NCBI RefSeq assembly: GCF_011316935.1
Contig: NZ_WLYS01000002.1
Coordinates: 648,891 to 712,890 of the forward strand
DNA length: 64,000 nucleotides
Reading direction: 5' to 3'
Origin: Sphingobacterium chungjuense
GTDB lineage: Bacteria > Bacteroidota > Bacteroidia > Sphingobacteriales > Sphingobacteriaceae
The notes under the pieces were generated by a model. It was not told where the DNA came from, did no database searches, and saw only the letters and a list, made by a program, of their open reading frames with translations. Position numbers and translations under genes: made by a program. Positions 36,210 through 47,073 of this stretch are shown here, piece after piece. The number at the start of each line of letters is the position of its first letter. Position 1 is the stretch's first letter.

Positions 36210-39200
36210 ATGAGCAAATTTTACATCACCTGTTGCACTATGCTGCTGGTTATGCTTCTTAGCATATCGGCCGCTTTTGCACAGCAGACTGTTACTGGGA
36301 GGGTAACAGATGCAAATGGATCAATCGCTGGCGTTACAGTCAGTGTTACTGGTACAAACCGGCAGACCCAAACAGATGCCGATGGTAACTACAGTATTCA
36401 AGCGGCCAATGGTTCTACCATTCGTTTTTCAACGTTAGGCTACACGACGAGAGAAATAATGGTCACCTCGACCACTCAGGATGTACTGCTTACCGAAGGT
36501 ACGGGCGATATTGGCGAAGTCGTGGTGACTGCCCTTGGCATTAAGCGAGAGCGTAAGTCCTTAGCGTATGCCGTACAAGAAATTAAAGGATCTGAATTAT
36601 TAGAAACTCGCGAAGCCAACTTGGCCAATGCCCTATCTGGTAAGGTGGCAGGTCTTCAAGTCGCACGTTCTAGTAATGGTGCTGGGGGATCGGCCAAGAT
36701 TATTCTCCGTGGATTTAGTTCCTTGACTGGTGACAATCAACCATTAATCGTAGTCGATGGTATTCCAATGAACAACTTTACAGGAACGACAGACAATGGC
36801 TATTTCGCGGCAGGCTTAGACCGAGGTAATGGTTTGGGCGACATAAGCTCGGATGATATTGAAAGTATGTCCGTGTTAAAAGGACCCTCTGCTGCAGCTT
36901 TATATGGTACACGAGCAGGTAACGGAGTCATCTTGATTACCACCAAATCTGGACGTGCAAAAGCTGGATTGGGCATCACGGCTTCATCCAACATGGGCAT
37001 TGAATCCATTTTTATCCAACCTAAATTTCAAAATACCTTTGCACAAGGAGATGCTGGCGCCTTTGATCCCACGAGTCCTTCCAGCTGGGGACCAAGAATC
37101 GAAGGACAAACCGTGACTAAATGGAATGGCCAAGAAGAAGCCTTGTCAGCTCGTGACAATTTGAATTCGTATTTGCAAACTGGTGTAAATCAAAACCATA
37201 ATGTGGCATTCCAGCAACAATATGGCAATACTAGCGTGTATACAGCCATTAATAGGTTAGAAAACCAAAGTATTTTGCCAACCAACCGATTTACACGTAC
37301 CAATTTGACTACCCGTATGGGAACTAAATTTGGTACAGATGACCGTTGGTCTACCGATGTAAAAGTACAATACAACAACACCAAAGGGGTGAATCGACCA
37401 ATCAATGGTCGGGATTGGAGCAATATTTATGCGCTACAAATGCTCCCTAGAACACTAAACATTTTGGATTTCCGGGATAACGTCAATGAGTTCGGAGAAA
37501 TGATCTGGTACCGAGGTGGTGCGGCAACTTTTAATCCATACTGGAAATTAGACAATGAACGCAATGAAGATCAACGAGATCGTTTCTTGCTTAATGGTTC
37601 TTTGGGTTATCAATTCAATGATTGGCTAAAGGGCGAATTCAAAGCAGGGTCTGACATGTATACCAACAATTTGCAAAATCGTACACGTGCAGGCGGTCCT
37701 CAATCCAGAAATGGTAGTTTTAGTACTGGTAAAGAAACATTTAAAGAAACAAACTATCAAGGTTTATTGATAGCCCAGAAAGACAATATTTTTGGAAAAT
37801 TTGGCGGTAGTGCAACATTAGGTGGTAACTTAATGCATCAGAAGTCTGACGGATTAACGGTTAACGTAGGTCAGCTACAAATTCCTAACCTATTTACGCC
37901 GGGTAACTCGGTCGGAGCGCCGAGTGTATTACCGTTCAACTCTGAGCGAAAAATTAATTCTATTTTTGGTGCATTCAGCGTAAACTACGATTCTTTTATT
38001 TTCTTAGAATCGACCATGCGGAACGACTGGACATCTACATTGAGCCGTGATAATCGTTCTTTCTTTTATCCATCCTTCAACTTATCTTATGTGTTGAGCG
38101 AGCACATTGAAAAAGCTGGAGGCAATTTGCCTTCTTGGATAAGCTATGCGAAATTCCGTGCATCCTATGCAGAAGTAGGTAATGATATGGGGCCTTATCA
38201 ATTATACAATGTGTACGGTATTGGCAATGATCCTAACGGTAACGTTACTTCGAATACCGGCACCATCAATTTCAATCCTAATGTGCGCAGCGAGTTGCTT
38301 CGCAATATCGAATTCGGTGGAGAAGCCAGATTCTTCAACAATAAACTTTCTTTAGACTTCTCTTGGTACAGATCCAATGCATTTAACCAACTGTTAGATT
38401 TAGAGCTGGATCCGGCGAGTGGTTTCGGATTCCGAAAAATAAATGGTGGTGATGTCCAGAACCAAGGCTGGGAATTAATGGCAAGTGCGAACATTATGGA
38501 TCGAGAAAGCTCTTTCCGTTGGGATGCAAGCCTCAACATCAGCCGCAACGTCAACTCCATAAACGATATTGCCAGCGACTTTCAGGTGGATAGATATCGG
38601 ATTGGCGGGTATGATGATTTAGCATTCATCGCGCGTACTGGCGGTATGTATGGTGAAATCTGGGGACACCGTTACAATCGCGTAACGGACGAATCTAGCC
38701 AGTATTATGGGCAGCTGATTTTGAATAATCAAGGTCTCCCTACCAGATCTGGAACGCCAGAATACCTAGGTGAGCAGCAAGCTAACGAGATGGCTAGTTT
38801 AATCAACAATATCTCCTACAAAAATTTTGGCCTTACCTTTCAGGTTGATGCCCGCTTTGGAGGTATGATGTACGTAGGTACACATCGTGGTATGCAGAGC
38901 GTCGGTACGGCAGCGATTACTGCACCAAATGGTAACCGCGATAATTTCGTAGTAGACGGTGTCGTGGGTTCTAACGGTAACTACACGAAAAATGAAACAT
39001 CCGTAACTCCGCAACAGTATTACACTGCGATTGCTACAGCTAACAACCTCGGTATCAATGAAGAGTATTTACGTGATGCGACCAATATCCGTTTGCGTAA
39101 TGTGCAGTTAAACTACAGCTTCCCAAGAAAAGTATTGGGTAATTCTGTATTCCAAAGTGCTCGCCTTTTTGCTTCCTGCAATAATGTATGGATGATTCAC

Positions 39201-39323
39201 AGCAAAATGGATGGTATAGATCCGGAATCAACATTTGCCACTGGCTCTAACGCCATTGGATTTGAGAATGGAGCGCCTCCAACCATGCGCTCCTTTATCT
39301 TCGGATTTTCACTAGGGTTTTAA
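36210..39323 (+). CDS. SusC/RagA TonB-dependent transporter (module 1)
   Basis: A 1037-residue outer-membrane transporter. The signal peptide ends near AAFAQQ. One carboxypeptidase-regulatory-like domain (TVTGRVTDANGSIAGVTVSV) follows, then a TonB-box-like segment (EVVVTALGI), the plug (NALSGKVAGLQV, QPLIVVDGIPM, VLKGPSAAALYGTRAGNGVI) and the barrel ending in Phe. It follows the ROK gene by 33 bp and precedes its SusD partner by 19 bp. The protein is closest in style to the SusC at 56604-59906, which sits in the mirror-image module. Confidence 0.94.
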   Translation: MSKFYITCCTMLLVMLLSISAAFAQQTVTGRVTDANGSIAGVTVSVTGTNRQTQTDADGNYSIQAANGSTIRFSTLGYTTREIMVTSTTQDVLLTEGTGDIGEVVVTALGIKRERKSLAYAVQEIKGSELLETREANLANALSGKVAGLQVARSSNGAGGSAKIILRGFSSLTGDNQPLIVVDGIPMNNFTGTTDNGYFAAGLDRGNGLGDISSDDIESMSVLKGPSAAALYGTRAGNGVILITTKSGRAKAGLGITASSNMGIESIFIQPKFQNTFAQGDAGAFDPTSPSSWGPRIEGQTVTKWNGQEEALSARDNLNSYLQTGVNQNHNVAFQQQYGNTSVYTAINRLENQSILPTNRFTRTNLTTRMGTKFGTDDRWSTDVKVQYNNTKGVNRPINGRDWSNIYALQMLPRTLNILDFRDNVNEFGEMIWYRGGAATFNPYWKLDNERNEDQRDRFLLNGSLGYQFNDWLKGEFKAGSDMYTNNLQNRTRAGGPQSRNGSFSTGKETFKETNYQGLLIAQKDNIFGKFGGSATLGGNLMHQKSDGLTVNVGQLQIPNLFTPGNSVGAPSVLPFNSERKINSIFGAFSVNYDSFIFLESTMRNDWTSTLSRDNRSFFYPSFNLSYVLSEHIEKAGGNLPSWISYAKFRASYAEVGNDMGPYQLYNVYGIGNDPNGNVTSNTGTINFNPNVRSELLRNIEFGGEARFFNNKLSLDFSWYRSNAFNQLLDLELDPASGFGFRKINGGDVQNQGWELMASANIMDRESSFRWDASLNISRNVNSINDIASDFQVDRYRIGGYDDLAFIARTGGMYGEIWGHRYNRVTDESSQYYGQLILNNQGLPTRSGTPEYLGEQQANEMASLINNISYKNFGLTFQVDARFGGMMYVGTHRGMQSVGTAAITAPNGNRDNFVVDGVVGSNGNYTKNETSVTPQQYYTAIATANNLGINEEYLRDATNIRLRNVQLNYSFPRKVLGNSVFQSARLFASCNNVWMIHSKMDGIDPESTFATGSNAIGFENGAPPTMRSFIFGFSLGF

Positions 39324-39342
39324 CGATTAAAGAAATATTGAA

Positions 39343-41262
39343 ATGAAAATTACTATAAAAAAAGGGATGATGGGGATGCTGGCTTCACTGGCACTATTCT
39401 CATCGTGCAATGATTTTGAGGCGCTAAACATTGATCCCAATGGAGCCAATGATCAGCAAGTACAAGTAGAGTATCTACTTAATGGCTCCATCATTGGTGC
39501 GCAGCAAGATCCACATATTGCCGAGCGTATATTTGTTTTGTACTGGAAAACCGCTGGTCGTCAACAATTGGGCGGCGGTATTGTTAATGGTGCACATAAT
39601 GATGGCTGGTCATCCGACTATTATAGCCGCGGCTACATGTCTGGATGGTTATCGGGAGTTTATGCAGCAGTTGACTTGGCTAATGAACGCATCGCAGCCG
39701 GTACACAAGCACCTTACACGAACAACTTGCTACAAGTGGCTCGGATCTGGCGCGCTTACTTGTTAAGTGAATTAAGTGATACCTTTGGTCCAGTTCCACT
39801 AGATGGTTGGCAAGGTGAAAATCCTAGCTATTCTAGCGTGCAGGAGGTCTATACATACTTATTGACAGAACTTCGCGAAGCTAGCGAAGCACTGGATATG
39901 GCAGTAACAGTACCTGCGGACATCCGTCGTTTTGACCCAGCTTATGGGTATGATTTTGTCAAATGGCAAAAGTATGCAAACTCCATGAGAATGCGCCTAG
40001 CGATGCGTATGTCGGAAGTAGATGCAGCAAAAGCACGCAGCGAATTTGAATCAGCAGCAACTAAACCTTACATCACAGCAGCAGATGATATGTTTTCGGT
40101 CGCAGAATTAGGCACAGCCTATAGTCCGCTGGCAGGTGTGATGACGCGGACGTGGAATGCGTTTATTTTGAGCTCAACGTTAAACAACCTATACCTTGGT
40201 TTAGGAGGTATTACCACTCAAACTGCTTTAGGTGCGTCGTATAATGACTACGTGAAACCGGCAGACTATATTGGCATCTACTACCCCAACCACTTCGCTA
40301 CTGCTACGAATGACCCATCAGCAGGTTATTGGTTGGACGGACTACCGGAGGTAATTGATCCTCGTGCTTATGCATCTTTTGCTATACCGGGTGATTTTAA
40401 TAACGCGCAATTTAATTTCAACCCTGATCAAACAACGGCACGGAACACCACCCGTAACCTGTTGAATGCTGATGGCACGACTACCTTTAAAACGATCAAT
40501 GCCGCTTTTACATGGAATGCTTTCGCACCAGGCGACTGGGCAGCTAAGGGCTCTCGCAATCAAGTTAGATCTTGGGCCGGCAGTATGCCTCGCTTGGTTA
40601 ACAAATTCAGAGACGGAAATAATCGTCGCGTTTTCTTTGCGAATTGGGAATCCAATTTCTTAATTGCTGAAGCAGCCGTGCGTGGATGGGCGGTACCGAT
40701 GTCGGCTCAAGCGGCATATGAAGCTGGTGTGACTGCCAACTTCGCTTATTGGGGATTGTCCGCTCATGCAGCTAATTATTTGACAAGTACCGGGTATAAT
40801 CGTGTAGGTACGTCAGTTGCTTGGACACATACCGCAGAGCCAGGTAATACGCACGCGATGCAGTTTGTGAATGGAGAAACAGGTACGTCTGGAACTGTGC
40901 AGATCCGCTATCCTTCCAATGGTTTGTACAAAGATGGTACGGTACGCAACGATCAATTGACTAAAATAATAACCCAGAAATTCATTGCGCAAAATCCGTA
41001 TTTACCATTAGAGACTTGGAGTGACCACCGTCGACTTGGTCTGCCATTCTTTGAGAACCCTGCGGTAGAGCAACCTATCGTAACGTTACCGGATTTGACA
41101 GCAAGCAATTTTATGACAAGCAGCGTGAAGTTCTTCCCGCAACGTGTGAATTACCCTTCGACCTTACGTAATACCAACGAAGCTGGATACAATCAGGCAG
41201 TAAGCGCACTTGGCGGATCAGATGCCGTGCTGACTCCGCTTTGGTGGGCAAAGCAACAATAA
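39343..41262 (+). CDS. SusD-like lipoprotein (SusD_2 type, module 1)
   Basis: A 639-residue surface lipoprotein with a lipobox (LFSSC) and the typical NDFEALNIDPNGAN start of the second SusD subfamily. A RIWRAYLLSELSDTFGPVPL helix and a C-terminal YEAGVTANFAYWG region match the family. It is longer than classical SusD proteins. It partners the SusC at 36210 and binds the substrate at the surface. No hydrolase follows; the operon ends at a strong terminator. Confidence 0.9.
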   Translation: MKITIKKGMMGMLASLALFSSCNDFEALNIDPNGANDQQVQVEYLLNGSIIGAQQDPHIAERIFVLYWKTAGRQQLGGGIVNGAHNDGWSSDYYSRGYMSGWLSGVYAAVDLANERIAAGTQAPYTNNLLQVARIWRAYLLSELSDTFGPVPLDGWQGENPSYSSVQEVYTYLLTELREASEALDMAVTVPADIRRFDPAYGYDFVKWQKYANSMRMRLAMRMSEVDAAKARSEFESAATKPYITAADDMFSVAELGTAYSPLAGVMTRTWNAFILSSTLNNLYLGLGGITTQTALGASYNDYVKPADYIGIYYPNHFATATNDPSAGYWLDGLPEVIDPRAYASFAIPGDFNNAQFNFNPDQTTARNTTRNLLNADGTTTFKTINAAFTWNAFAPGDWAAKGSRNQVRSWAGSMPRLVNKFRDGNNRRVFFANWESNFLIAEAAVRGWAVPMSAQAAYEAGVTANFAYWGLSAHAANYLTSTGYNRVGTSVAWTHTAEPGNTHAMQFVNGETGTSGTVQIRYPSNGLYKDGTVRNDQLTKIITQKFIAQNPYLPLETWSDHRRLGLPFFENPAVEQPIVTLPDLTASNFMTSSVKFFPQRVNYPSTLRNTNEAGYNQAVSALGGSDAVLTPLWWAKQQ

Positions 41263-41283
41263 TCGAAATCTATTGAAACAACC

Positions 41284-41314
41284 AAAGGCCATCTTTTTCA
41301 GATGGCCTTTTTTC
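41284..41314 (+). terminator. Terminator of ROK module 1
   Basis: An 11-bp stem with AAAGGCCATCT and AGATGGCCTTT arms (41284-41294 with 41300-41310) and a T-run. The same arms recur in the terminator at 50268-50293. Confidence 0.88.
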
Positions 41315-41337
41315 ATATGCTTATTTTTTATTGATCA

Positions 41338-41943
41338 CTATTTCACCTGCTCAACCAATTCAAGACGCTTAACCACACTAAATGGTTCTAGAATTGTTCC
41401 GGGCGACAAGACGGCGTTGGCTCCAATTTTCGAATGGTCACCTACCAAAGCCCCAAATTTTTCAGTTTTGGTGTCAATCATCTGATTTTTATGCTTGACC
41501 ATAATTCGCTTGTCTTGCCTTTCATTATAATGATTGGCGCATAATGAACCGGCTTCAAAATTGACATATTGCCCAAGTATACTATTCCCAATAAAGTTGA
41601 AGTGAGCTACTGCGGAATGATCAGCTATAATGGATTGCTTTATTTCAGAACTAGGTCCTATAGTGACAGAATTACTTAAAAATATGGCACCGCGTAAGTA
41701 TGCATGTGCGCCAACAAAACAGTTTTCAGAAATGATGATTGTGCCTTTGAGTGTCACGCCTTCTTCTATCGTCGCCGTCTTATGTATGGCAATATTATTC
41801 TCTATTACATAATCATTTCCTAATGTGGCAATATGTGCTGCCAATATGCGCTCTAGGTGTTCCAAGACTTCCCAAGGTTGAAGAGTGCTGTTTTGTAATA
41901 ATATTAGATCTATGCTGTCTATATATTGTTTTAAATCTATCAT
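41338..41943 (-). CDS. Left-handed beta-helix (hexapeptide) sugar-nucleotide-type protein
   Basis: A 201-residue protein with repeated hexapeptide units (TIEEGVTLKGTIIISENCFVG style) and the tail motif KFGALVGDHSKIGANAVLSPG found in GlmU-like C-terminal halves and UDP-GlcNAc pyrophosphorylase-related proteins. It lacks the N-terminal nucleotidyltransferase domain, so it is probably an acyl- or acetyltransferase-like partner. It is the only minus-strand gene between two plus-strand Sus operons. Confidence 0.75.
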   Translation of the reverse strand: MIDLKQYIDSIDLILLQNSTLQPWEVLEHLERILAAHIATLGNDYVIENNIAIHKTATIEEGVTLKGTIIISENCFVGAHAYLRGAIFLSNSVTIGPSSEIKQSIIADHSAVAHFNFIGNSILGQYVNFEAGSLCANHYNERQDKRIMVKHKNQMIDTKTEKFGALVGDHSKIGANAVLSPGTILEPFSVVKRLELVEQVK

Positions 41944-42294
41944 AATTCGTAAATTTTAGTGAGTACGCTTCATGGTAAAGAACGTCATTTATCTTTGTTT
42001 AAAGATATTTTATGAATGGCTATTTCTCATTAACAACAAATAAGCAAGTTACAATTTTATCTTAATTGTTAAAATTTAAAGTGTCTTTTTCGCTAAATAA
42101 GTATATGATCATTTTTTAACCCAACCTAACCCAATATTAACACTAAACGCTTATTATCAACACAATACACCCGTATAATTTATAGTGAAATGAGTTACAA
42201 TTGAGCTTACTTCTGCTAAAATATGGTTGATCATCATTCTGATGAATAGTTAGTTTAGCTTATTAATTAACCAAACCAAAAATTTACAAATAGT
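41944..42294. other. Intergenic region upstream of the third SusC gene
   Basis: AT-rich, no coding sequence. TATCTTTG at 41990-41997 fits the -7 consensus but lies about 300 bp before the SusC start and lacks a clear -33 element. The region could hold a long regulated leader; nothing more specific was seen. Confidence 0.5.
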
Positions 42295-45200
42295 ATGAAT
42301 TATGCAGGTCTATTATTAGCTCTCTTATTCTTGTCTGTTCATGTTTGTGCGCAACAAATTACGGGCGTCGTTCAGGATGGTTCGAGCAAACCAATTCCAG
42401 GCGTTACGATTAGAAATTTAAGTACGCAATCAACAACACAGACGGATCAAAAGGGAACGTTTCAGCTCGCTGGCCAAAAGGGACAAGTCGTTGAAGCAAG
42501 TATGGTAGGATACGAATCTAGTCGCCTCACCATAGGATCCGAAACAGTCTTAAAATTTCAAATCACAGAGAAGTTTTCGAATTTGGAAGAAACTGTCGTT
42601 ATCGGATACCAAACCGTATCACGTAAGAAAAACACAGCCGCCATGTCAACAATCTCTGGTAAAGAGCTTGAAAACATACCGGCGGCGAGTTTTGAATCCA
42701 TTCTTCAAGGACGGTTGCCTGGTGTCAATGTGCAAAACATTTCGGGCTCTCCGGGAAGTATGGGAACCGTTTACGTGCGAGGTAGTACCGGACTAAGCAA
42801 CAATTTTGACGAAGCACAAATCTTGAGCAGTCCGCTTTATGTGGTAGACGGTGTACCGCAGCCGACAGAGCAGTACACCAACTTGAATACCGGTACGGGC
42901 ACCAATTTTTTGGCCGGAATAAATCCCAATGATATAGAATCAGTTTCTGTACTCCGAGATGCTTCGGCAGCGGCTATCTATGGATCGAGAGCTGCGAATG
43001 GTGTCATTCTAATCACCACAAAAAAAGGTACAGGTCGAGAACCCGTCGTCATGGTGTCTGGCTATTCCGGATTAACCATGCGCCCCGATCTACGACCTGT
43101 AGCATTGGGAGCCGCCGAAAGACGGCAAAAAATGGATATTGTGAGAAACCAATTGAGTTATGCCGAGCAAATCAATCTTCCTCGCTTGCTGACAGATAGC
43201 TTGAATCCGGCATTCGATGGCAACACCAATTTTCAAGATCTTTTTTATCAAAAGGGTTTAGTGAATAATGCAGACTTAAGTCTTAGCGGTAATAGTGAAA
43301 GTTCCAGCTATCGGTTTAGTGCAAACTACTATAATGAAGATGGTATTATAAAAGCCACAGGATTCAGAAGGTTATCCACCAGATTAAATTTGATAAATAG
43401 GGCATTAAACAACAAAGTAACGATTAATCCTATCATAGCATATACTAATATGGATAGAGCTCGTGGTAATGGAAATGGTGTGAGCCCCTTGCCACTTGGT
43501 GCTGCCAATATGCCTTCATCACTGTTTGAACTTTCTAATACTCGAAAGGCATTTTATACCGGTTTGTACGATGAAAATTTGGACAAAAACTTAACGAATC
43601 AATTAACCTTCAATCTAAATCTCGACATTAAGCTACTACCTAAGCTGACACTAACCTCACAGACAGCTTACCAATATAATACGGGACGTAGGGATATGAG
43701 CAGACCTAGCGCACTGAACAATAACCGAGGAAATTCTGCATTTGCATGGAACTCAGCGCAGCAAAACTGGCTTTCTTCCAATTACCTGAATTATAGCGAC
43801 ACGTTTGGTAAGCATAGCTTAACCATGCTTGTAGGGCAAGATATAGTACATGATACCTATCAAGAAAGCTCTGCAGAAGGTTGGAATGGCAATTCAGATC
43901 AGATCCAAGTAGTACAAGGTTTTCTCCAAAACTACATGACGGCTTATTCAGACTACCAAGCATGGGGATTGTTGTCCTATTATTCCAGAGTAAGCTACGA
44001 TTATGATAGCCGATACATCTTTTCAGGAAGTATACGAACGGATGGATCATCTCGTTTTGGTAAGAATAATCGTTTTGGATGGTTTCCGTCTGCGTCTGCA
44101 GCTTGGTTAATTTCTGAAGAAAACTTCATGGAGGATAATGATAGTTTTTCTTTGTTAAAACTGCGTGCTAGTTATGGAACAACTGGAAACCTGCCTAGCC
44201 AAAATTACTTATCTTATAATACCTATCGACTCAATGCCGGTACCTACAGCGGTGCCAATGCACCGAGTTACAACGGAGTCGTAGCGATCACGCCAAACTT
44301 TGTGAGTGGAGTTGCGCAAGATGATCTTACTTGGGAAAAAGGAATGAGCTGGAACATCGGTACAGATATAGAATTGTACAACGGAAAGTACAGCATATCC
44401 GCAGATATCTACAATAAAGAAACCAATAACCAACTCTTTGCAGTGCAATTACCGATCAATACGGGCTATGATTTCGCCACTACCAATTCGGTGGGTGTTC
44501 GGAATTATGGTGCCGAATTGGTGATTGGTATGAATCCATTATCGTCTTCCAGTCCGGTAAATTGGCGTTCCAACTTTAACATTTCCTATAACAAAAATCA
44601 GATCATGAAGCTACCTAATGGCGGACGCGATCTGGTGATGAATGGCGACCGGTTTGACGCTTCCCATATTTTGTCAGTTGGTAGTCCGATCAATGCATTT
44701 TACTTATTCCAAAATTTAGGCGTTTATTCTACCGTAAACGATGTACCTGTCAATCCATATACCGGAGCTCTTTATGGAAATGGCGGCCCTTATGGCGCTG
44801 GTATGTTTCATTTAAAAGATTTGGATGGAGATTATTACCTAGATTCCTTCCGTGATGGCATTAACCCAGATAAGTTGCCTATGGGAGATCCCAACCCTAA
44901 ATGGACCGGCGGATGGAACAACGTAGTCTCTTACAAAAACTTCAGCTTATCATTTTTATTAAATTTCACACTGGATCGCGATGTGCTCAATTTATTTGAA
45001 GCGGATGCTTTTGCTACTGTATTCAACAATGCACAGTTTGCCGCAAAAAGCTATCCCGATCTAGATCGCTATAATATCTGGAAAAAAGATGGTGATCAAG
45101 CTGAGTACGCGAAGATAGATATGGGATCCTATCGCTATTATTATACTTCCGCACAAACGTTCTTCTTAGAATCTGGAAGTTACATACGTCTGCAAAATAT

Positions 45201-45408
45201 CATCTTGAATTACTCGCTCAATCAGGCATTCGCTTCGCGAATAGGCATCAAAGGAGCGCGTGTTTATGGGCTAGTGCAGAACGTGGCTTCCTGGCAAGCT
45301 TCTAGAAAAATTCCTGATGCAGAAGCTATCAATCAATATGGTGAATACAGCGGTAATGGGTATCCTATACCTCGCAAATTTACAGTCGGTTTAGAGGTTA
45401 CATTTTAA
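42295..45408 (+). CDS. SusC/RagA TonB-dependent transporter (middle operon)
   Basis: A 1037-residue outer-membrane transporter with a signal peptide (cleavage near VCAQQ), one carboxypeptidase-regulatory-like domain (ITGVVQDGSSKPIPGVTI), a TonB-box-like ETVVIGYQ, the plug (SILQGRLPGVNV, SPLYVVDGVPQ, VLRDASAAAIYGSRAANGVI) and the barrel. It is followed 10 bp later by its SusD. It is not ROK-led, unlike the modules on either side, and differs clearly from them in the plug. It opens a five-gene lipoprotein-rich operon. Confidence 0.94.
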   Translation: MNYAGLLLALLFLSVHVCAQQITGVVQDGSSKPIPGVTIRNLSTQSTTQTDQKGTFQLAGQKGQVVEASMVGYESSRLTIGSETVLKFQITEKFSNLEETVVIGYQTVSRKKNTAAMSTISGKELENIPAASFESILQGRLPGVNVQNISGSPGSMGTVYVRGSTGLSNNFDEAQILSSPLYVVDGVPQPTEQYTNLNTGTGTNFLAGINPNDIESVSVLRDASAAAIYGSRAANGVILITTKKGTGREPVVMVSGYSGLTMRPDLRPVALGAAERRQKMDIVRNQLSYAEQINLPRLLTDSLNPAFDGNTNFQDLFYQKGLVNNADLSLSGNSESSSYRFSANYYNEDGIIKATGFRRLSTRLNLINRALNNKVTINPIIAYTNMDRARGNGNGVSPLPLGAANMPSSLFELSNTRKAFYTGLYDENLDKNLTNQLTFNLNLDIKLLPKLTLTSQTAYQYNTGRRDMSRPSALNNNRGNSAFAWNSAQQNWLSSNYLNYSDTFGKHSLTMLVGQDIVHDTYQESSAEGWNGNSDQIQVVQGFLQNYMTAYSDYQAWGLLSYYSRVSYDYDSRYIFSGSIRTDGSSRFGKNNRFGWFPSASAAWLISEENFMEDNDSFSLLKLRASYGTTGNLPSQNYLSYNTYRLNAGTYSGANAPSYNGVVAITPNFVSGVAQDDLTWEKGMSWNIGTDIELYNGKYSISADIYNKETNNQLFAVQLPINTGYDFATTNSVGVRNYGAELVIGMNPLSSSSPVNWRSNFNISYNKNQIMKLPNGGRDLVMNGDRFDASHILSVGSPINAFYLFQNLGVYSTVNDVPVNPYTGALYGNGGPYGAGMFHLKDLDGDYYLDSFRDGINPDKLPMGDPNPKWTGGWNNVVSYKNFSLSFLLNFTLDRDVLNLFEADAFATVFNNAQFAAKSYPDLDRYNIWKKDGDQAEYAKIDMGSYRYYYTSAQTFFLESGSYIRLQNIILNYSLNQAFASRIGIKGARVYGLVQNVASWQASRKIPDAEAINQYGEYSGNGYPIPRKFTVGLEVTF

Positions 45409-45418
45409 TTAGCAACTT

Positions 45419-47059
45419 ATGAAATCAAAAATTATATATCTATTGGCCATTGTCGTGGGAGGCTTTATGTACTCTTGCAAGGACTTCTTGGATGAAGTGC
45501 CAAAAAATGCGACACATGGCGGCGAATATTGGAAATCTGCGACAGATGTACAAAGTGCCTTAGCAGGCAACTATGCCTTGTTACGCAATGCGATTACAAG
45601 CGGAAATTTTAACGGAGTACCGCGACATTTCATTTATGGAGATGGAGTACAAGGTAATAACTTCACGATCCAGTATGATGGAGACGGATTAGAAGGCGTT
45701 CAGACGGGCGATTTTACATGGAGATACAATGTGGAATCTTATGGCAACTGGACTCCCTACATCAAGTGTATCACTATGAGCAATCTAATCCTAGAGAAAG
45801 TGGAAGGCATGAACGAAGATCTTTTCGCACAGATCAGTAATCCTACTCGTTTTAAAAATGAAGCCTTGGGACAAGCATATTATATCCGTGCGCTCACTTA
45901 TTTTTTCATGACCCGAATTTGGGGAGATGTGCCACTTATTCTGGAAACAGAAGATGATCCTATTACAGCCGATCAAGCAGCAAGAGTCTCGAAGGAATTG
46001 ATTATGAAACAAATTATTGACGACTGTCACAAGGCGGCTGCTCTGTTAAACTGGAATTACACCGATGTAAATGCCGCGAAAGTAACTGCCAATAAAGGTG
46101 CCGTGTATGCCTTATTGGCTCACGCCTTTTTGTGGAAAGCCACTACAACCAATCTCAGCAGCAATGATCCTATTATAGAAGATGTACTGCATGCTGATAC
46201 CACCATCCAAGCGCTCAAGAATTATGGTGGTTATAGCCTTGTCGATACCGCCAACTACTATAACACTTTCATAGGCAAAAGCCGGGAAGGTATTTTTGAA
46301 ATCGCAGCAAGCGAAGACAACTTAGAAGGCTCCACCAATCACATCGCTTCTTTTTTTCTCCGCCAGCAACATATCCCATTCAGGGCTGCTTCTTGGTCTC
46401 GTTTTTTTGTTCCAAAAACTTACTTAGATGCACATTATGAAAAGATGCCTACAGGTATAATACAAGAAACGGTCATACCTGGCCAATGGGTTTGGAATGA
46501 ACCGGATTGGCGCTGGGATTGGGTACCTGAGCACACGGTAGTACAAGAGGCAATTAGCGACAAAATCACCGACATCCGATACATCAAAAACTTTGCAGAC
46601 ATCTCATTAGAGCAACCAACCTGTATCAAGTATCATAAGGTCAATCTACGCACGCCAGATGTGGCTCATATCAGCAATAATATTATCATCTTCCGCTATG
46701 CAGACATGCTATTACTCGAAGCAGAAATCGCTATTTACAAAAACGAACTTTCTGTAGCCGCTCAAAAACTCAATACTTTTCGAAGTACTCGAGATCCACT
46801 TGCCAAGAATAAGACGATTAGTGGTACGGATACCAGAGAAAACATCATGTTTCAATATGCGCTAGAGCGAAGTCGAGAAATGTATCTTGAAGGACACATT
46901 TACTACGATTTGATCCGCACGCGGCAATATCCGCAGTTCATTACATGGCTTAGCCCCGATCGTTTTAGACAAGGTGGCTTCTATTGGCCGGTAAGTCCTT
47001 TATTATTTAAAAACAATCCTAATCTGGCTCAAACGCCTTATTGGATCGGTAAAATCTAA
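45419..47059 (+). CDS. SusD/RagB-family surface lipoprotein (middle operon)
   Basis: A 546-residue surface binding protein with the lipobox MYSC and the start KDFLDEVPKN typical of RagB/SusD. The helix NEALGQAYYIRALTYFFMTRIWGDVPLI and the C-terminal ERSREMYLEGHIYYDLIRT are family hallmarks. It pairs with the SusC at 42295 and is followed 14 bp later by the fasciclin-like lipoprotein gene. Confidence 0.93.
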   Translation: MKSKIIYLLAIVVGGFMYSCKDFLDEVPKNATHGGEYWKSATDVQSALAGNYALLRNAITSGNFNGVPRHFIYGDGVQGNNFTIQYDGDGLEGVQTGDFTWRYNVESYGNWTPYIKCITMSNLILEKVEGMNEDLFAQISNPTRFKNEALGQAYYIRALTYFFMTRIWGDVPLILETEDDPITADQAARVSKELIMKQIIDDCHKAAALLNWNYTDVNAAKVTANKGAVYALLAHAFLWKATTTNLSSNDPIIEDVLHADTTIQALKNYGGYSLVDTANYYNTFIGKSREGIFEIAASEDNLEGSTNHIASFFLRQQHIPFRAASWSRFFVPKTYLDAHYEKMPTGIIQETVIPGQWVWNEPDWRWDWVPEHTVVQEAISDKITDIRYIKNFADISLEQPTCIKYHKVNLRTPDVAHISNNIIIFRYADMLLLEAEIAIYKNELSVAAQKLNTFRSTRDPLAKNKTISGTDTRENIMFQYALERSREMYLEGHIYYDLIRTRQYPQFITWLSPDRFRQGGFYWPVSPLLFKNNPNLAQTPYWIGKI

Positions 47060-47073
47060 ATAAATCTATAATT